Source: Streptomyces uncialis (GTDB lineage: Bacteria > Actinomycetota > Actinomycetes > Streptomycetales > Streptomycetaceae). Taken from it: DNA of 64,000 bases. The stretch is from positions 533,225 through 597,224 of the forward strand of contig NZ_LFBV01000010.1 of assembly GCF_001905345.1 (NCBI RefSeq). The letters are read 5' to 3'. The notes beneath the pieces are model-generated. The model searched no databases. It saw only the letters and a list, made by a program, of their open reading frames with translations, and was not told the DNA's origin. The position numbers were made by a program, and so were the translations under genes. Of this stretch, positions 10,949-19,769 are shown piece after piece. Within the stretch, counting starts at the first letter, position 1; every line of letters starts with the position of its first letter.

Positions 10949-11955
10949 CGGACCTCCCCCGCGGCGAGGGCGGCCTCGATCTCGGCGGGTACGGGCATCG
11001 CGGACGAGCACTCCAGTCGGGACGCGACGATCGCGCCCGCCGCGTTCGCGTACCGCATGGTGTGTTCCAGGTCCCAGCCGGCCAGCAGACCGTGGCACAG
11101 CGAACCGCCGAACGCGTCGCCCGCGCCGAGGCCGTTGAGGACGGTCACCGGCAGCGGCGGCACCTCGGCGCTCTCCCCGTCGGCGGAGAGCGCGAGGACG
11201 CCCTTGGGGCCCTGCTTGACCACGGCGAGCCGTACACCCGCGGCGAGGAGCGCGCGGGCCGCCGCGTGCGGCTCGCGTTCCCCGGTGGCGATCTCCACCT
11301 CGTCGAGGTTGCCGACGGCCACGGTGGCGTGGCGCAGGGCACGCGCGTAGTGGGGGCGGGCGCTCTCGGGGTCCTGCCAGAACATGGGCCGCCAGTCCAG
11401 GTCGAACACGGTGGCTCCCGGCCCGGCGGCCCCGGCGCGGTGCGCGAGGGCGGCGAGGGTCGCCGTACGGCTCGGTTCCTCGCTGAGGCCGGTGCCGGTC
11501 ATCCAGAACACCCGGGCGGCGGCGATGGCGGGCAGGTCCAGTTCCGCGGGGTGGATGACCAGGTCGGGTGCCTTGGGGCGGCGGTAGAAGTACAGCGGGA
11601 AGTCGTCCGGCGGGAACACCTCGCAGAACGTGACGGGGGTCTGGGTGCCCTCGACCGGGGTGACCCAGCGGTCGTCCACACCGAAGTCCCGCAGCGCTTG
11701 GTGCAGATAGTCGCCGAACCGGTCGGGCCCGGTGCGGGTGATGACCGCCGTACGCCCGCCGAGCCGGGCCGCCGCGACCGCGACATTGGTCGCGGAGCCG
11801 CCGAGGAACTTCCCGAACGTGGTGACGTCGGCGAGGGGTACCCCGGTCTGGAGCGGGTAGAGGTCGACACCGATCCGGCCCATCACGATGACGTCGTACG
11901 GGGTACCGGGACCGCCGTCCTCGCGGTTCTCGTCCTGCGGGCCGGTCACCTGCAC
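10945..11955 (-). CDS. iolC: 5-dehydro-2-deoxygluconokinase (PfkB family)
   Basis: 336 residues. Phosphorylates 2-deoxy-5-keto-gluconate with ATP. The N-terminal DVIVMGRIGVDLYPLQTG is the IolC hallmark. PfkB signatures are GGSATNVAVAAARLGG and NGLGAGDAFGGSLCHG, the latter with the catalytic Asp. Start chosen at the GTG at 11955 because GAGGAAGG lies 3-11 nt before it; a second GTG at 11949 is possible. It is the first gene of the minus-strand iol operon, with a promoter-like sequence about 175 nt upstream. Confidence 0.92.
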   Translation of the reverse strand: MQVTGPQDENREDGGPGTPYDVIVMGRIGVDLYPLQTGVPLADVTTFGKFLGGSATNVAVAAARLGGRTAVITRTGPDRFGDYLHQALRDFGVDDRWVTPVEGTQTPVTFCEVFPPDDFPLYFYRRPKAPDLVIHPAELDLPAIAAARVFWMTGTGLSEEPSRTATLAALAHRAGAAGPGATVFDLDWRPMFWQDPESARPHYARALRHATVAVGNLDEVEIATGEREPHAAARALLAAGVRLAVVKQGPKGVLALSADGESAEVPPLPVTVLNGLGAGDAFGGSLCHGLLAGWDLEHTMRYANAAGAIVASRLECSSAMPVPAEIEAALAAGEVR

Positions 11956-12126
11956 GTCCCTTCCTCGGCCTGCGCGCCGGTGTCCTGTATCGGCGCCGCG
12001 CCCGGCCGTCTTCGCGACGGCGGTCAGCGACCGCCGTCGGGCATCCGGCGGACCGGGACACACACCGGTGCCCCGCTCCGGTCCGGCCGTCCCGCCCGGG
12101 GCCGTTCCGGTCCTGCTGTCGTGTCA

Positions 12127-12156
12127 GGTCTAATGCCGGTCGCCGAGCCCTGTCAA
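12127..12156 (-). promoter_or_regulatory. Candidate promoter of the iolC operon
   Basis: On the minus strand a perfect -35 TTGACA (12151-12156) is followed after 18 nt by TAGACC (12127-12132), which fits the Streptomyces housekeeping -10. It leaves about 170 nt of leader before iolC. A 10-bp perfect palindrome, TGTCCGGACA (12162-12171), lies just upstream in the gap shared with the divergent gene. It is a natural candidate for a pathway repressor or activator site. Confidence 0.5.
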
Positions 12157-12161
12157 CATTT

Positions 12162-12171
12162 TGTCCGGACA
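12162..12171. promoter_or_regulatory. Palindrome TGTCCGGACA in the divergent iol promoter gap
   Basis: A perfect 10-bp palindrome, followed by a related half (TTCGGAC, 12172-12178) and GTCC. It lies between the iolC promoter and a second TTGACA on the plus strand (12185-12190). The symmetric position between two divergent inositol-pathway genes suggests a shared operator. No regulator gene lies adjacent. Confidence 0.4.
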
Positions 12172-12221
12172 TTCGGACCAGTCCTTGACACCCTTCTCGG
12201 ACGGCCGGAAGTCTGAGCCGT

Positions 12222-13145
12222 ATGACCACTCCGGCCGGGAACCCGTCCTCCCCGCTCTCCCGAATCCGTATCGGCTCGGCGCCCGATTCCTGGGGTGTGT
12301 GGTTCCCCGACGATCCGCGGCAGGTGCCGTGGCGGCGCTTCCTGGACGAGGTCTCCGCCTCGGGGTACGAGTGGATCGAGCTCGGCCCCTACGGCTATCT
12401 GCCCACCGATCCCGCCGTCCTTGCCGAGGAGACCGCCCGCCGGGGCCTGCGGGTGTCCGCCGGAACCGTCTTCACCGGACTGCACCGGGGCTCCGCCGTA
12501 TGGGACAGCACATGGGCCCATGTGGCCGAGGTCGCCGCCCTCACCCAGGCGATGGGCGCCGGACATCTGGTCGTCATCCCTTCGTTCTGGCGGGACGACA
12601 GGACCGGCGAGGTGCTGGAGGACCGCACCCTCACCGCCGCCCAGTGGCGGGCGCTGACCTCGCAGACGGAACGGCTGGGACGCGAGGTGAGGGAACGATT
12701 CGGCCTGCGGATCGTCGTCCATCCGCACGCCGACACCCATGTCGACACCGAGGAGAACGTCACCCGCTTCCTCGACGGCACCGACCCGGACCTGGTGTCG
12801 CTGTGCCTCGACACCGGGCACTACGCCTACTGCGGCGGTGACAGCGTCAAACTCGTCGAGACCTACGGGGAGCGCGTCGGATACCTCCACCTCAAGCAGG
12901 TCGACCCGGCGGTGCTCGCCGAAGTGCGCGCCCAGGAAACGCCCTTCGGCCCGGCCGTGGCCCGGGGCGTCATGTGCGAGCCGCCGACCGGAGTGCCCGC
13001 GCTCGAACCCGTCCTCGCCGCGGCCCAGGGGCTCGGGGTGGAGCTGTTCGCCATCGTGGAGCAGGACATGTACCCCTGCGAGCCGGACAAGCCGCTCCCC
13101 ATCGCCCGCCGCACCCGCGCCTATCTCCGCTCCTGCGGGGCCTGA
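12222..13145 (+). CDS. IolE/MocC-like TIM-barrel isomerase/dehydratase (inosose dehydratase candidate)
   Basis: 307 residues of the AP-endonuclease-type TIM-barrel (sugar phosphate isomerase/epimerase) superfamily. The opening RIGSAPDSWGVWFPDDP is typical of the IolE/MocC branch. Likely metal ligands are in VVHPHADTHVDTEE, CLDTGHYAYCGGD and GYLHLKQVD, and the C-terminal EQDMYP is also family-like. It is divergent from the iolC operon, across a gap with a palindrome. Inosose dehydratase (2-keto-myo-inositol to the diketone used by IolD) is the best guess, because that step is otherwise missing here. IolH/IolI-like activity cannot be excluded. Confidence 0.8.
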   Translation: MTTPAGNPSSPLSRIRIGSAPDSWGVWFPDDPRQVPWRRFLDEVSASGYEWIELGPYGYLPTDPAVLAEETARRGLRVSAGTVFTGLHRGSAVWDSTWAHVAEVAALTQAMGAGHLVVIPSFWRDDRTGEVLEDRTLTAAQWRALTSQTERLGREVRERFGLRIVVHPHADTHVDTEENVTRFLDGTDPDLVSLCLDTGHYAYCGGDSVKLVETYGERVGYLHLKQVDPAVLAEVRAQETPFGPAVARGVMCEPPTGVPALEPVLAAAQGLGVELFAIVEQDMYPCEPDKPLPIARRTRAYLRSCGA

Positions 13146-13634
13146 CGGTGCCTCGGCGCACCCTGCCGGACGGACCGGCGGGCTTCCAGCCCAGGAGGCT
13201 CAAGAAGGGCCCTGTGCGACCGTCTGGCACCCGCAGGGGCCCGGGCGGCAGGGAAACCGGGGCGGACGAGCGGTGAGCCCTCCATGGCGACCCGTGCGCC
13301 CGTCCGCGAGGTCGCGACCGCGCGGACACGGCGAGGGCCCGGACGCGTGATTTCGCAGAAACGTTCAGGCTGAACGTTCCCGCGCTGTGCGCGGATTGCC
13401 GGGCGCACCGCCAGCGGAACCGCCCGACCGCTTGCATCACTCACGTCACAAAGATTCGCTTTCTGTCACACATGTCCCGAGTACGCGGGACTTGCGTCAC
13501 GCGTCCCCGACAGTCCCTCTTGTCCCCTCTCCCCGGATCGGCCCCTGGGCACAGGCTGAGTGATCACCAACGCGGTGCCCAGCTCACCGGCGGCCCCCCT
13601 GCCGCCCCTGTGGCACTCGTGGGGAGGTACCGCT
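13146..13634. other. Intergenic region, 489 nt, no gene
   Basis: No ORF here has a supporting ribosome-binding site or homology. The only structured element recognised is a perfect 19-bp inverted repeat at 13360-13378, listed separately. A run with two GTGACA-like half-sites (about 13444-13472) precedes the small HTH gene and may contain its promoter. Confidence 0.5.
13360..13378. promoter_or_regulatory. Perfect 9-bp inverted repeat, operator candidate
   Basis: AACGTTCAG, one central G, then CTGAACGTT: both arms match perfectly over 19 bp. It is too close-packed to be a terminator hairpin and has no T-run, so a dimeric regulator site is more likely. The nearest gene downstream on the plus strand is the small HTH gene at 13635, about 255 nt away. 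The target regulator is unknown. Confidence 0.55.
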
Positions 13635-13850
13635 GTGACCGACAAGAGGCTCTGGTCGTACAAGGACATCGCCGCTCACATCCGCGTACAGCCGGACACC
13701 GTCCGCTCGTACCGCAAGCACGGCCTGATGCCCCCGCCGGACGTGGTCGAGAGCGGCAAGTCCTATTGGTACGCGGACACCATCCGGACCTGGGTGGCCT
13801 CAAGGCCGGGATACCGCTACCGCAGGAGCGGCCGCCAGGAGCAGGGCTGA
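13635..13850 (+). CDS. Small helix-turn-helix protein (HTH_17/excisionase-like)
   Basis: 71 residues starting at a GTG eight nt after a perfect GGGGAGG (13621-13627). The core WSYKDIAAHIRVQPDTVRSYRKHGLMPPPD is a winged HTH of the MerR/excisionase-like type, followed by a GKSYWYADTIRTWVASRPG wing and helix. Proteins like this are common in Streptomyces, often as single genes. No adjacent integrase or phage gene is seen, so a chromosomal regulator is more likely than an excisionase. Confidence 0.75.
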   Translation: MTDKRLWSYKDIAAHIRVQPDTVRSYRKHGLMPPPDVVESGKSYWYADTIRTWVASRPGYRYRRSGRQEQG

Positions 13851-14178
13851 CCCGCCACGCGGGCGGGACGGGCCTGGGGCGCCCGAGGCCGCGGGGCGCT
13901 CCGGGCCCGTTGGGCGCGTTGGGCGCGACGGACCCGGGGCACCCGGAGCCGCAAGCCGCCTGCCGCCTACCACCTGCCGCCTGCCGCCCGCCTCCGGACA
14001 GCGGACATCCGCATCCGGCACCGCCGCACCCTCCGCAACGGCCCCACCAGGAGTAGCCTCACGCACCGATGGGCCACCTCGGACGCGCACGGCCCCCGCG
14101 GCACCGCCGCGCCCGGCCGGCCGCCGTATGCGGACCGGCCACAGGGTCGCCCCGCACTCGCTCCACACCTTCTGGCTT

Positions 14179-14197
14179 TATACCCCCTAGGGGTATA
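14179..14197 (+). promoter_or_regulatory. CsoR-type copper operator over the copZ-copA promoter
   Basis: TATACCCCCTAGGGGTATA: 8-bp arms with a 3-nt centre, the classical G/C-tract pseudo-palindrome bound by CsoR. A TATAGT -10-like hexamer (14194-14199) overlaps its right arm, so apo-CsoR would block polymerase. It lies about 115 nt upstream of copZ. No csoR gene is in the window, so the repressor must be encoded elsewhere. Confidence 0.85.
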
Positions 14198-14310
14198 GTC
14201 TGATGAGTGTCGGGAGGAACCCGCGACACAGGAACCCCCGGCACGCCGTGCGGCGCGGGCACCACCCGCACCGCCACCCGACCCGACCGACCCATCCGAG
14301 GAGCAACGAC

Positions 14311-14544
14311 ATGAGCGCCCAGACCCAGGACTCCGTGACCACGGTCTACCAGGTGACCGGGATGACCTGCGGCCACTGCGAAGGCGCCGTCACCACCGAG
14401 GTCTCCGCGCTGCCCGGAGTGAGCTCGGTGAAGGCGGTCGCCGCCACCGGCCAGGTCACCGTGATCTCCGCCGCCCCGCTCGACGAGGAGGCCGTACGGG
14501 CCGCCGTCGACGAGGCCGGCTACGAGCTGACCGGCCGCGCCTGA
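14311..14544 (+). CDS. copZ: Copper chaperone CopZ
   Basis: 77 residues forming one heavy-metal-associated (ferredoxin-like) domain. GMTCGHC (17-23) supplies the two copper-binding cysteines. It carries Cu(I) in the cytoplasm to the CopA ATPase encoded 244 nt downstream. The ATG has GAGGAG eight nt upstream, and transcription probably starts at the CsoR operator. The length is normal for the family. Confidence 0.94.
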   Translation: MSAQTQDSVTTVYQVTGMTCGHCEGAVTTEVSALPGVSSVKAVAATGQVTVISAAPLDEEAVRAAVDEAGYELTGRA

Positions 14545-14788
14545 TCCACCCCGCCGGCGTCCCCGCCCCGCGCACCCCGCCCGATGAACCGGGTCGGTGC
14601 GCGGGGCCGACGCCGTCACCCCGCGCGCGTACCGCGCGCCCCGGCCGCACCGCCCCACCTTGAGCAGCGCCTTCAGCAGCACGCCTTCCGCAACACCCCT
14701 TCACCATCAACCCTGAGCAGCGACCTCAGGGCCGCATCCGCCCGGCGCGCCACACGCCCGCGGCACGGTCCGTTTCCGGGAGTCGGAC

Positions 14789-17158
14789 ATGAGCAGCACC
14801 GCACCAGAGGCACCCTCCGGGACGCCCGGCACCTCCGGGGCGCCCCCGGCGTCCGCGACCACCGCGACCAGCTCCCCGGACACCCCGCTGTCCCAGGTCG
14901 AGCTGGTCATCGGCGGCATGACGTGTTCCTCATGCGCCGCACGCGTCGAGAAGAAGCTCAACCGTCTCGACGGAGTCACCGCCACCGTCAACTACGCCAC
15001 CGAGAAGGCCAGGGTGACCTACCCGGCGGCCGTCGAGGTGGCCGACCTGATCGCCACGGTCGAGCGGACCGGGTACACCGCCGAGGTCCCCCAGCCGCCC
15101 ACGCCCGAGCCCGGCACCGCCCCGGACGGCACGGGCGACGCGGACACCGGCACGAGGGCGGGCGGCGACGAGCTCGCCGCCCTGCGCCAGCGCCTGCTGG
15201 TGTCCACGGCACTGTCGGTGCCCGTGGTCCTGATGGCGATGGTCCCGGCGCTCCAGTTCGACAACTGGCAGTGGCTCTCGCTGACGCTCGCCGCCCCTGT
15301 CGTCGTCTGGGGCGGCCTGCCGTTCCACCGCGCGGCGTTCACCAACGCCCGGCACGGCGCGGCCACCATGGACACCCTGGTGTCGGTCGGCACCCTGGCC
15401 GCGTTCGGCTGGTCGCTGTGGGCGCTGTTCTTCGGGCACGCCGGGATGCCCGGTATGCGGCACGGCTTCGACCTCACCGTCTCGCGCACGGACGGCTCCT
15501 CCGCGATCTATCTGGAGGTCGCGGCGGGCGTCATCACGTTCATCCTGCTCGGCCGCTATCTGGAGGCCCGTTCCAAGCGCCGCGCGGGTGCCGCGCTGCG
15601 CGCCCTGATGGAGCTCGGCGCCAAGGACGTGGCCGTGCTGCGGGACGGCGCCGAGGTACGGCTCCCGGTGGGTGAACTCACCGTGGGCGACCGTTTCGTC
15701 GTCCGGCCCGGCGAGAAGATCGCCACCGACGGTGTCGTGGTGGAGGGCGTGTCCGCGGTGGACGCGTCGATGCTGACCGGGGAGTCCGTCCCGGTCGACG
15801 TGCGCGAGGGCGATCCCGTCACCGGCGCCACCGTGAACGCCGGGGGCCGGCTCGTGGTGGAGGCCACCCGGATCGGCGCCGACACCCAGCTGGCGCGGAT
15901 GGCACGGCTGGTGGAGGACGCCCAGAACGGCAAGGCCGAGGTGCAGCGCCTCGCCGACCGGATCTCGGGGATCTTCGTCCCCGTCGTCATGGTCATCGCG
16001 CTCGGCACCCTGGGCGGCTGGCTCGCGGTCACGGGTGACACCGCCTCGGCGTTCACCGCGGCCGTCGCGGTCCTGATCATCGCGTGCCCCTGCGCGCTGG
16101 GGCTCGCGACGCCCACCGCGCTCATGGTCGGCACCGGGCGGGGCGCCCAGCTCGGCATCCTGATCAAGGGACCGGAGGTCCTGGAGTCGACACGGCGCGT
16201 GGACACGGTGGTCCTCGACAAGACCGGCACGGTCACCACGGGCCGGATGACACTGCGGGACGTCATCGTCGCGCCGCGACCGGAGGCCACCGGCACCCCC
16301 GAGGAGGCCGCTCAGCGGCTCCTGAGGCTCGCCGGAGCCCTGGAACACGCCTCGGAGCACCCCATCGCCCAGGCGATCGCCACAGGGGCCGCGGAGCGCG
16401 CCGGGGCGCTGCCCGTACCCACCGCCTTCGAGAACGTCGCCGGGCTCGGCGTCCGGGGCGAGGTCGAGGGCCACCAGGTGCTGGTGGGCCGGACCCGGCT
16501 GCTCACGGAAGCGGGCGTCGAACTGCCCGAGGCGCTGTCCCGGGACCTCGCCACCGCCCAGGCCGAGGGCCGTACGGCGGTCGCCGTCGCCTGGGACGGG
16601 ACCGCGCGCGGGGTGCTCACCGTCGCCGACGCGGTCAAGGACACCAGCGAGCAGGCCGTACGCGAACTGCGCGCCCTCGGTCTGACGCCGGTCCTGCTGA
16701 CGGGCGACAACCAGGCCGTGGCCGCGTCCGTCGCCCGCGCGGTCGGTATCGACGAGGTGATCGCGGAGGTCATGCCGGAGGACAAGGTCGAGGTCGTACG
16801 GCGACTTCAGGCCGAGGGCCGGACGGTGGCCATGGTCGGTGACGGGGTGAACGACGCCGCCGCCCTCGCCACCGCCGACCTCGGGCTCGCCATGGGCACC
16901 GGCACGGACGCGGCGATCGAGGCGAGCGATCTGACCCTGGTCCGGGGCGATCTGCGGGCCGCCGCCGACGCGATCCGGCTCTCCCGGAAGACGTTGTCCA
17001 CCATCAAGGGGAACCTTTTCTGGGCCTTCGGCTATAACGTTGCTGCACTGCCTCTCGCGGCGGCGGGACTGCTCAATCCGATGATCGCGGGGGCGGCCAT
17101 GGCTTTCTCATCGGTTTTCGTGGTCACGAACAGCCTGCGACTGAGGACATTCCGGTAA
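14789..17158 (+). CDS. copA: Copper-exporting P1B-type ATPase
   Basis: 789 residues. An Ala/Ser/Thr/Pro-rich tail (1-33) precedes one HMA domain with GMTCSSC (43-49). Eight transmembrane helices follow, with the ion-binding IACPCALG, the phosphorylation site DKTGT, the P1B histidine motif EHPIAQA and the hinge GDGVNDAAAL. CPC with a single HMA domain points to Cu(I) export across the membrane. It belongs with copZ under the CsoR operator. A hairpin terminator follows within 50 nt. Confidence 0.95.
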   Translation: MSSTAPEAPSGTPGTSGAPPASATTATSSPDTPLSQVELVIGGMTCSSCAARVEKKLNRLDGVTATVNYATEKARVTYPAAVEVADLIATVERTGYTAEVPQPPTPEPGTAPDGTGDADTGTRAGGDELAALRQRLLVSTALSVPVVLMAMVPALQFDNWQWLSLTLAAPVVVWGGLPFHRAAFTNARHGAATMDTLVSVGTLAAFGWSLWALFFGHAGMPGMRHGFDLTVSRTDGSSAIYLEVAAGVITFILLGRYLEARSKRRAGAALRALMELGAKDVAVLRDGAEVRLPVGELTVGDRFVVRPGEKIATDGVVVEGVSAVDASMLTGESVPVDVREGDPVTGATVNAGGRLVVEATRIGADTQLARMARLVEDAQNGKAEVQRLADRISGIFVPVVMVIALGTLGGWLAVTGDTASAFTAAVAVLIIACPCALGLATPTALMVGTGRGAQLGILIKGPEVLESTRRVDTVVLDKTGTVTTGRMTLRDVIVAPRPEATGTPEEAAQRLLRLAGALEHASEHPIAQAIATGAAERAGALPVPTAFENVAGLGVRGEVEGHQVLVGRTRLLTEAGVELPEALSRDLATAQAEGRTAVAVAWDGTARGVLTVADAVKDTSEQAVRELRALGLTPVLLTGDNQAVAASVARAVGIDEVIAEVMPEDKVEVVRRLQAEGRTVAMVGDGVNDAAALATADLGLAMGTGTDAAIEASDLTLVRGDLRAAADAIRLSRKTLSTIKGNLFWAFGYNVAALPLAAAGLLNPMIAGAAMAFSSVFVVTNSLRLRTFR

Positions 17159-17204
17159 CTATCCCCGGGGCCCTTCACAGACCCCACGCAACATCCTTAC
17201 GCTT

Positions 17205-17230
17205 GAGCCCCGATCGCCATAACGGGGCTC
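17205..17230 (+). terminator. Hairpin after copA
   Basis: GAGCCCCG (17205-17212) and CGGGGCTC (17223-17230) pair perfectly around a 10-nt loop, 47 nt after the copA stop. There is no long T-run, which is usual for Streptomyces terminators. Confidence 0.6.
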
Positions 17231-17322
17231 TTGCGCAGGTAGATGGACATATGCAGGAGACATAGATCACAGCTCTCTCGACGTAACCATCGAGGATGCT
17301 GGTGAGTCTAAGAAGGCGATGC

Positions 17323-17379
17323 CAGAAACGTCTTGGGGGGCGTTTCTGACATCGGGGATGTCTTGGGGGACATCCCCGA
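17323..17379. other. Two tandem hairpins with the same TTGGGG loop core
   Basis: The first hairpin pairs CAGAAACG (17323-17330) with CGTTTCTG (17341-17348). The second pairs TCGGGGATGTC (17352-17362) with GACATCCCCGA (17369-17379), an 11-bp perfect stem. Both loops contain CTTGGGG. They sit in a 1.1-kb stretch (17159-18283) between copA and citrate synthase that holds no convincing gene. Function is unknown; a structured RNA or a repeat-derived element are the options. Confidence 0.5.
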
Positions 17380-17860
17380 AGTGCGTTGCCGGGGCACGTG
17401 CACCGGGGAGCTTTGAGCGGCCCTCCCGTGCGTACGGGTCCCGGCAGGCCGCAGTGGCACATACCCCAGCAGCAAGCGCTGCCCAAGAACGCCCGGCCGG
17501 ATCCCGTGGGGGGAATCCGCACCGGGACAAAGGAAGGCGCCCCGACTGTCAGCCCGTGGGGGGACTGGCAGGGGGGCGCCTTCCGCCTGTTCGGGGTGGA
17601 GCGAGGACGCCCGGGACGCTACGCGGCGCGGCATGGCCCCCTCGCGGATTCCCCGGCCCCTTCCGGCCCTTACCGGCTCCCGAGCCTTCCTCCCTGGCCT
17701 CGCGACGGCCACGGGGCCGCGTACGGGCCTCTGACGGGCTCGCGGGAGTGGCACGCGGGAGCGGGGGCGCCCTTGGACCCTGCGACGGTCCCACGACCGG
17801 GGTTCCGAAGTACCCGACTGCCCGACCGCACCGCACGCCTGACTGCCCGACGCCTGACGC

Positions 17861-17932
17861 GGCACCGGCACCGGCACCGGCACCGGCACCGGCATCAGGC
17901 ATCAGGCATCAGGCATCAGGCATCAGGCATCA
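17861..17932. repeat. Back-to-back microsatellites (6-nt x5, 7-nt x6)
   Basis: Five perfect copies of GGCACC (17861-17890) run directly into six perfect copies of GGCATCA (17891-17932). The region is non-coding. Perfect copies imply recent slippage expansion. Confidence 0.85.
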
Positions 17933-17944
17933 GGCACAACGAAG

Positions 17945-17972
17945 ATCGGGCACCGCGTAGGCGGTGCCCGAT
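17945..17972. terminator. 12-bp perfect hairpin with GTAG loop
   Basis: ATCGGGCACCGC (17945-17956) pairs perfectly with GCGGTGCCCGAT (17961-17972) around a 4-nt loop. It lies between convergent-facing copA and citrate synthase, so it may act as a bidirectional terminator. A second, weaker hairpin (GCCCGACG/CGTCGGGC, about 18056-18078) lies nearer the citrate synthase gene. Confidence 0.55.
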
Positions 17973-18283
17973 GAGTACGGTTCCCGGCGGGTCCGCCGGA
18001 CGGAGGTGGCGGCCTTCGGGAACGACGGCGCCCGTGCGGCGCCGGAAGAGCCGGGCCCGACGTGTGCGCGTCGGGCTCACGGCTCCGGTACTGCCGGCGG
18101 GTGGCCCACCGGCGGAACGGCACCCGGGGTGGAGTGGGGGTTCACCGCCCCCGGACCGGGCGGTACCCCTTCCTCCACACCGCGTACCGGTGGTTCGGCA
18201 CCGGCCCGCGGCTCAGCTGGGGCCGGTACCGGTCGCGCGGCCGTGTCTTCCCGCGTCGGCCGTGCGTTCCGGTACGAGCGGGT

Positions 18284-19582
18284 TCAGCGCTGCTCGACCG
18301 GCACGAAGTCGCGCTCGACGACACCCGTGTAGATCTGGCGCGGGCGACCGATACGGGAACCCGGCTCCTTGATCATCTCGTGCCACTGGGCGATCCAGCC
18401 GGGCAGTCGGCCGAGCGCGAAGAGCACGGTGAACATCTCGGTCGGGAAGCCCATGGCCCGGTAGATCAGGCCGGTGTAGAAGTCGACGTTCGGGTAGAGC
18501 TTGCGCTCGACGAAGTAATCGTCGGCCAGCGCGTGCTCCTCCAGCTTGAGCGCGATGTCGAGCAGCTCGTCGGACTTGCCGAGCGCCGACAGGACATCGT
18601 GCGCCGCCGCCTTGATGATCTTCGCCCGGGGGTCGAAGTTCTTGTAGACGCGGTGCCCGAAGCCCATGAGCTTCACGCCGTCTTCCTTGTTCTTCACCTT
18701 GCGGATGAAGGAGTCGACGTCGCCACCGCTCGCCTGGATGCCCTCCAGCATCTCCAGCACGCTCTGGTTGGCGCCGCCGTGCAGCGGGCCCCAGAGGGCG
18801 GAGATCCCGGCGGAGATCGACGCGAACATGTTCGCCTGCGACGAGCCGACCAGACGCACCGTGGACGTCGAACAGTTCTGCTCGTGGTCCGCGTGCAGGA
18901 TGAGCAGCTTGTCCAGCGCGTTGACGACCACCGGGTCGAGGTCGTACTCCTGCGCGGGGACCGAGAAGGTCATACGCAGGAAGTTCTCGACGTACCCGAG
19001 GTCGTTGCGCGGATAGACGAACGGGTGACCGATCGACTTCTTGTACGCGTACGCCGCGATCGTGGGCAGCTTGGCGAGCAGCCGGATCGTGGAGAGGTGA
19101 CGCTGCTTCTCGTCGAACGGGTTATGGCTGTCCTGGTAGAACGTGGACAGCGCGCTGACGACCGACGACAGCATCGCCATCGGGTGGGCGTCGCGCGGGA
19201 AGCCGTCGAAGAACCGCTTGACGTCCTCGTGCAGCAGGGTGTGCTGGGTGATCTCGTTGCGGAAGACCGAGAGCTCGTCGACCGTGGGGAGTTCACCGTT
19301 GATCAGCAGATAGGCCACCTCCGGGAAGGAGGAGCTCTCCGCAAGCTGTTCGATGGGGTATCCCCGGTACCGGAGGATGCCCTCCTCACCGTCGAGATAG
19401 GTGATGGCCGACTTGTAGGCGGCTGTGTTCCCGTAGCCGCTGTCCAGTGTGACCAGACCCGTCTGGGAGCGCAGCTTCCCGATGTCGAAGCCCGCATCGC
19501 CGACGGTGCTGTCGATCACCGGATAGGTGTACTCGCCGTCGCCGTACCGCAGTACTACAGCGTTGTCGCGTTTCTCGCTCAC
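18284..19582 (-). CDS. gltA: Citrate synthase
   Basis: 432 residues of the type II (hexameric, NADH-regulated type) citrate synthase family. It condenses acetyl-CoA with oxaloacetate at the entry of the TCA cycle. Catalytic residues are visible: His in GPLHGGANQ, His in GFGHRVYK and Asp in YPNVDFYTG. LHADHEQNCSTSTVR is also conserved. The start is the GTG at 19582 (VSEKRDNAVV), with GAGGGAAG upstream; an in-frame GTG 12 nt earlier lacks a ribosome-binding site. A 16-bp palindrome lies about 190 nt upstream. Confidence 0.96.
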   Translation of the reverse strand: MSEKRDNAVVLRYGDGEYTYPVIDSTVGDAGFDIGKLRSQTGLVTLDSGYGNTAAYKSAITYLDGEEGILRYRGYPIEQLAESSSFPEVAYLLINGELPTVDELSVFRNEITQHTLLHEDVKRFFDGFPRDAHPMAMLSSVVSALSTFYQDSHNPFDEKQRHLSTIRLLAKLPTIAAYAYKKSIGHPFVYPRNDLGYVENFLRMTFSVPAQEYDLDPVVVNALDKLLILHADHEQNCSTSTVRLVGSSQANMFASISAGISALWGPLHGGANQSVLEMLEGIQASGGDVDSFIRKVKNKEDGVKLMGFGHRVYKNFDPRAKIIKAAAHDVLSALGKSDELLDIALKLEEHALADDYFVERKLYPNVDFYTGLIYRAMGFPTEMFTVLFALGRLPGWIAQWHEMIKEPGSRIGRPRQIYTGVVERDFVPVEQR

Positions 19583-19769
19583 GTCTTCCCTCACCGACGT
19601 AGTGCCTCATCTTCGAGGTGCCCTGACTGTCTCTACCATCCCCCATTTGGCGCAGGAGAGTGCACTCGGGGTCGACCATTGGGCCAGTTGGCGGCACTCA
19701 GTGCCGCCAGCCTGCCCATCCTGCCCCCTTCGCCCTGGTTCCGGAAGCCTCGTGTGACCTTTCCGACTC

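Noticed and set aside
17319..17960. 213-codon ORF downstream of copA
   Set aside because: Begins inside a hairpin, lacks a ribosome-binding site and has no recognisable domain; the minus-strand frames there are no better.
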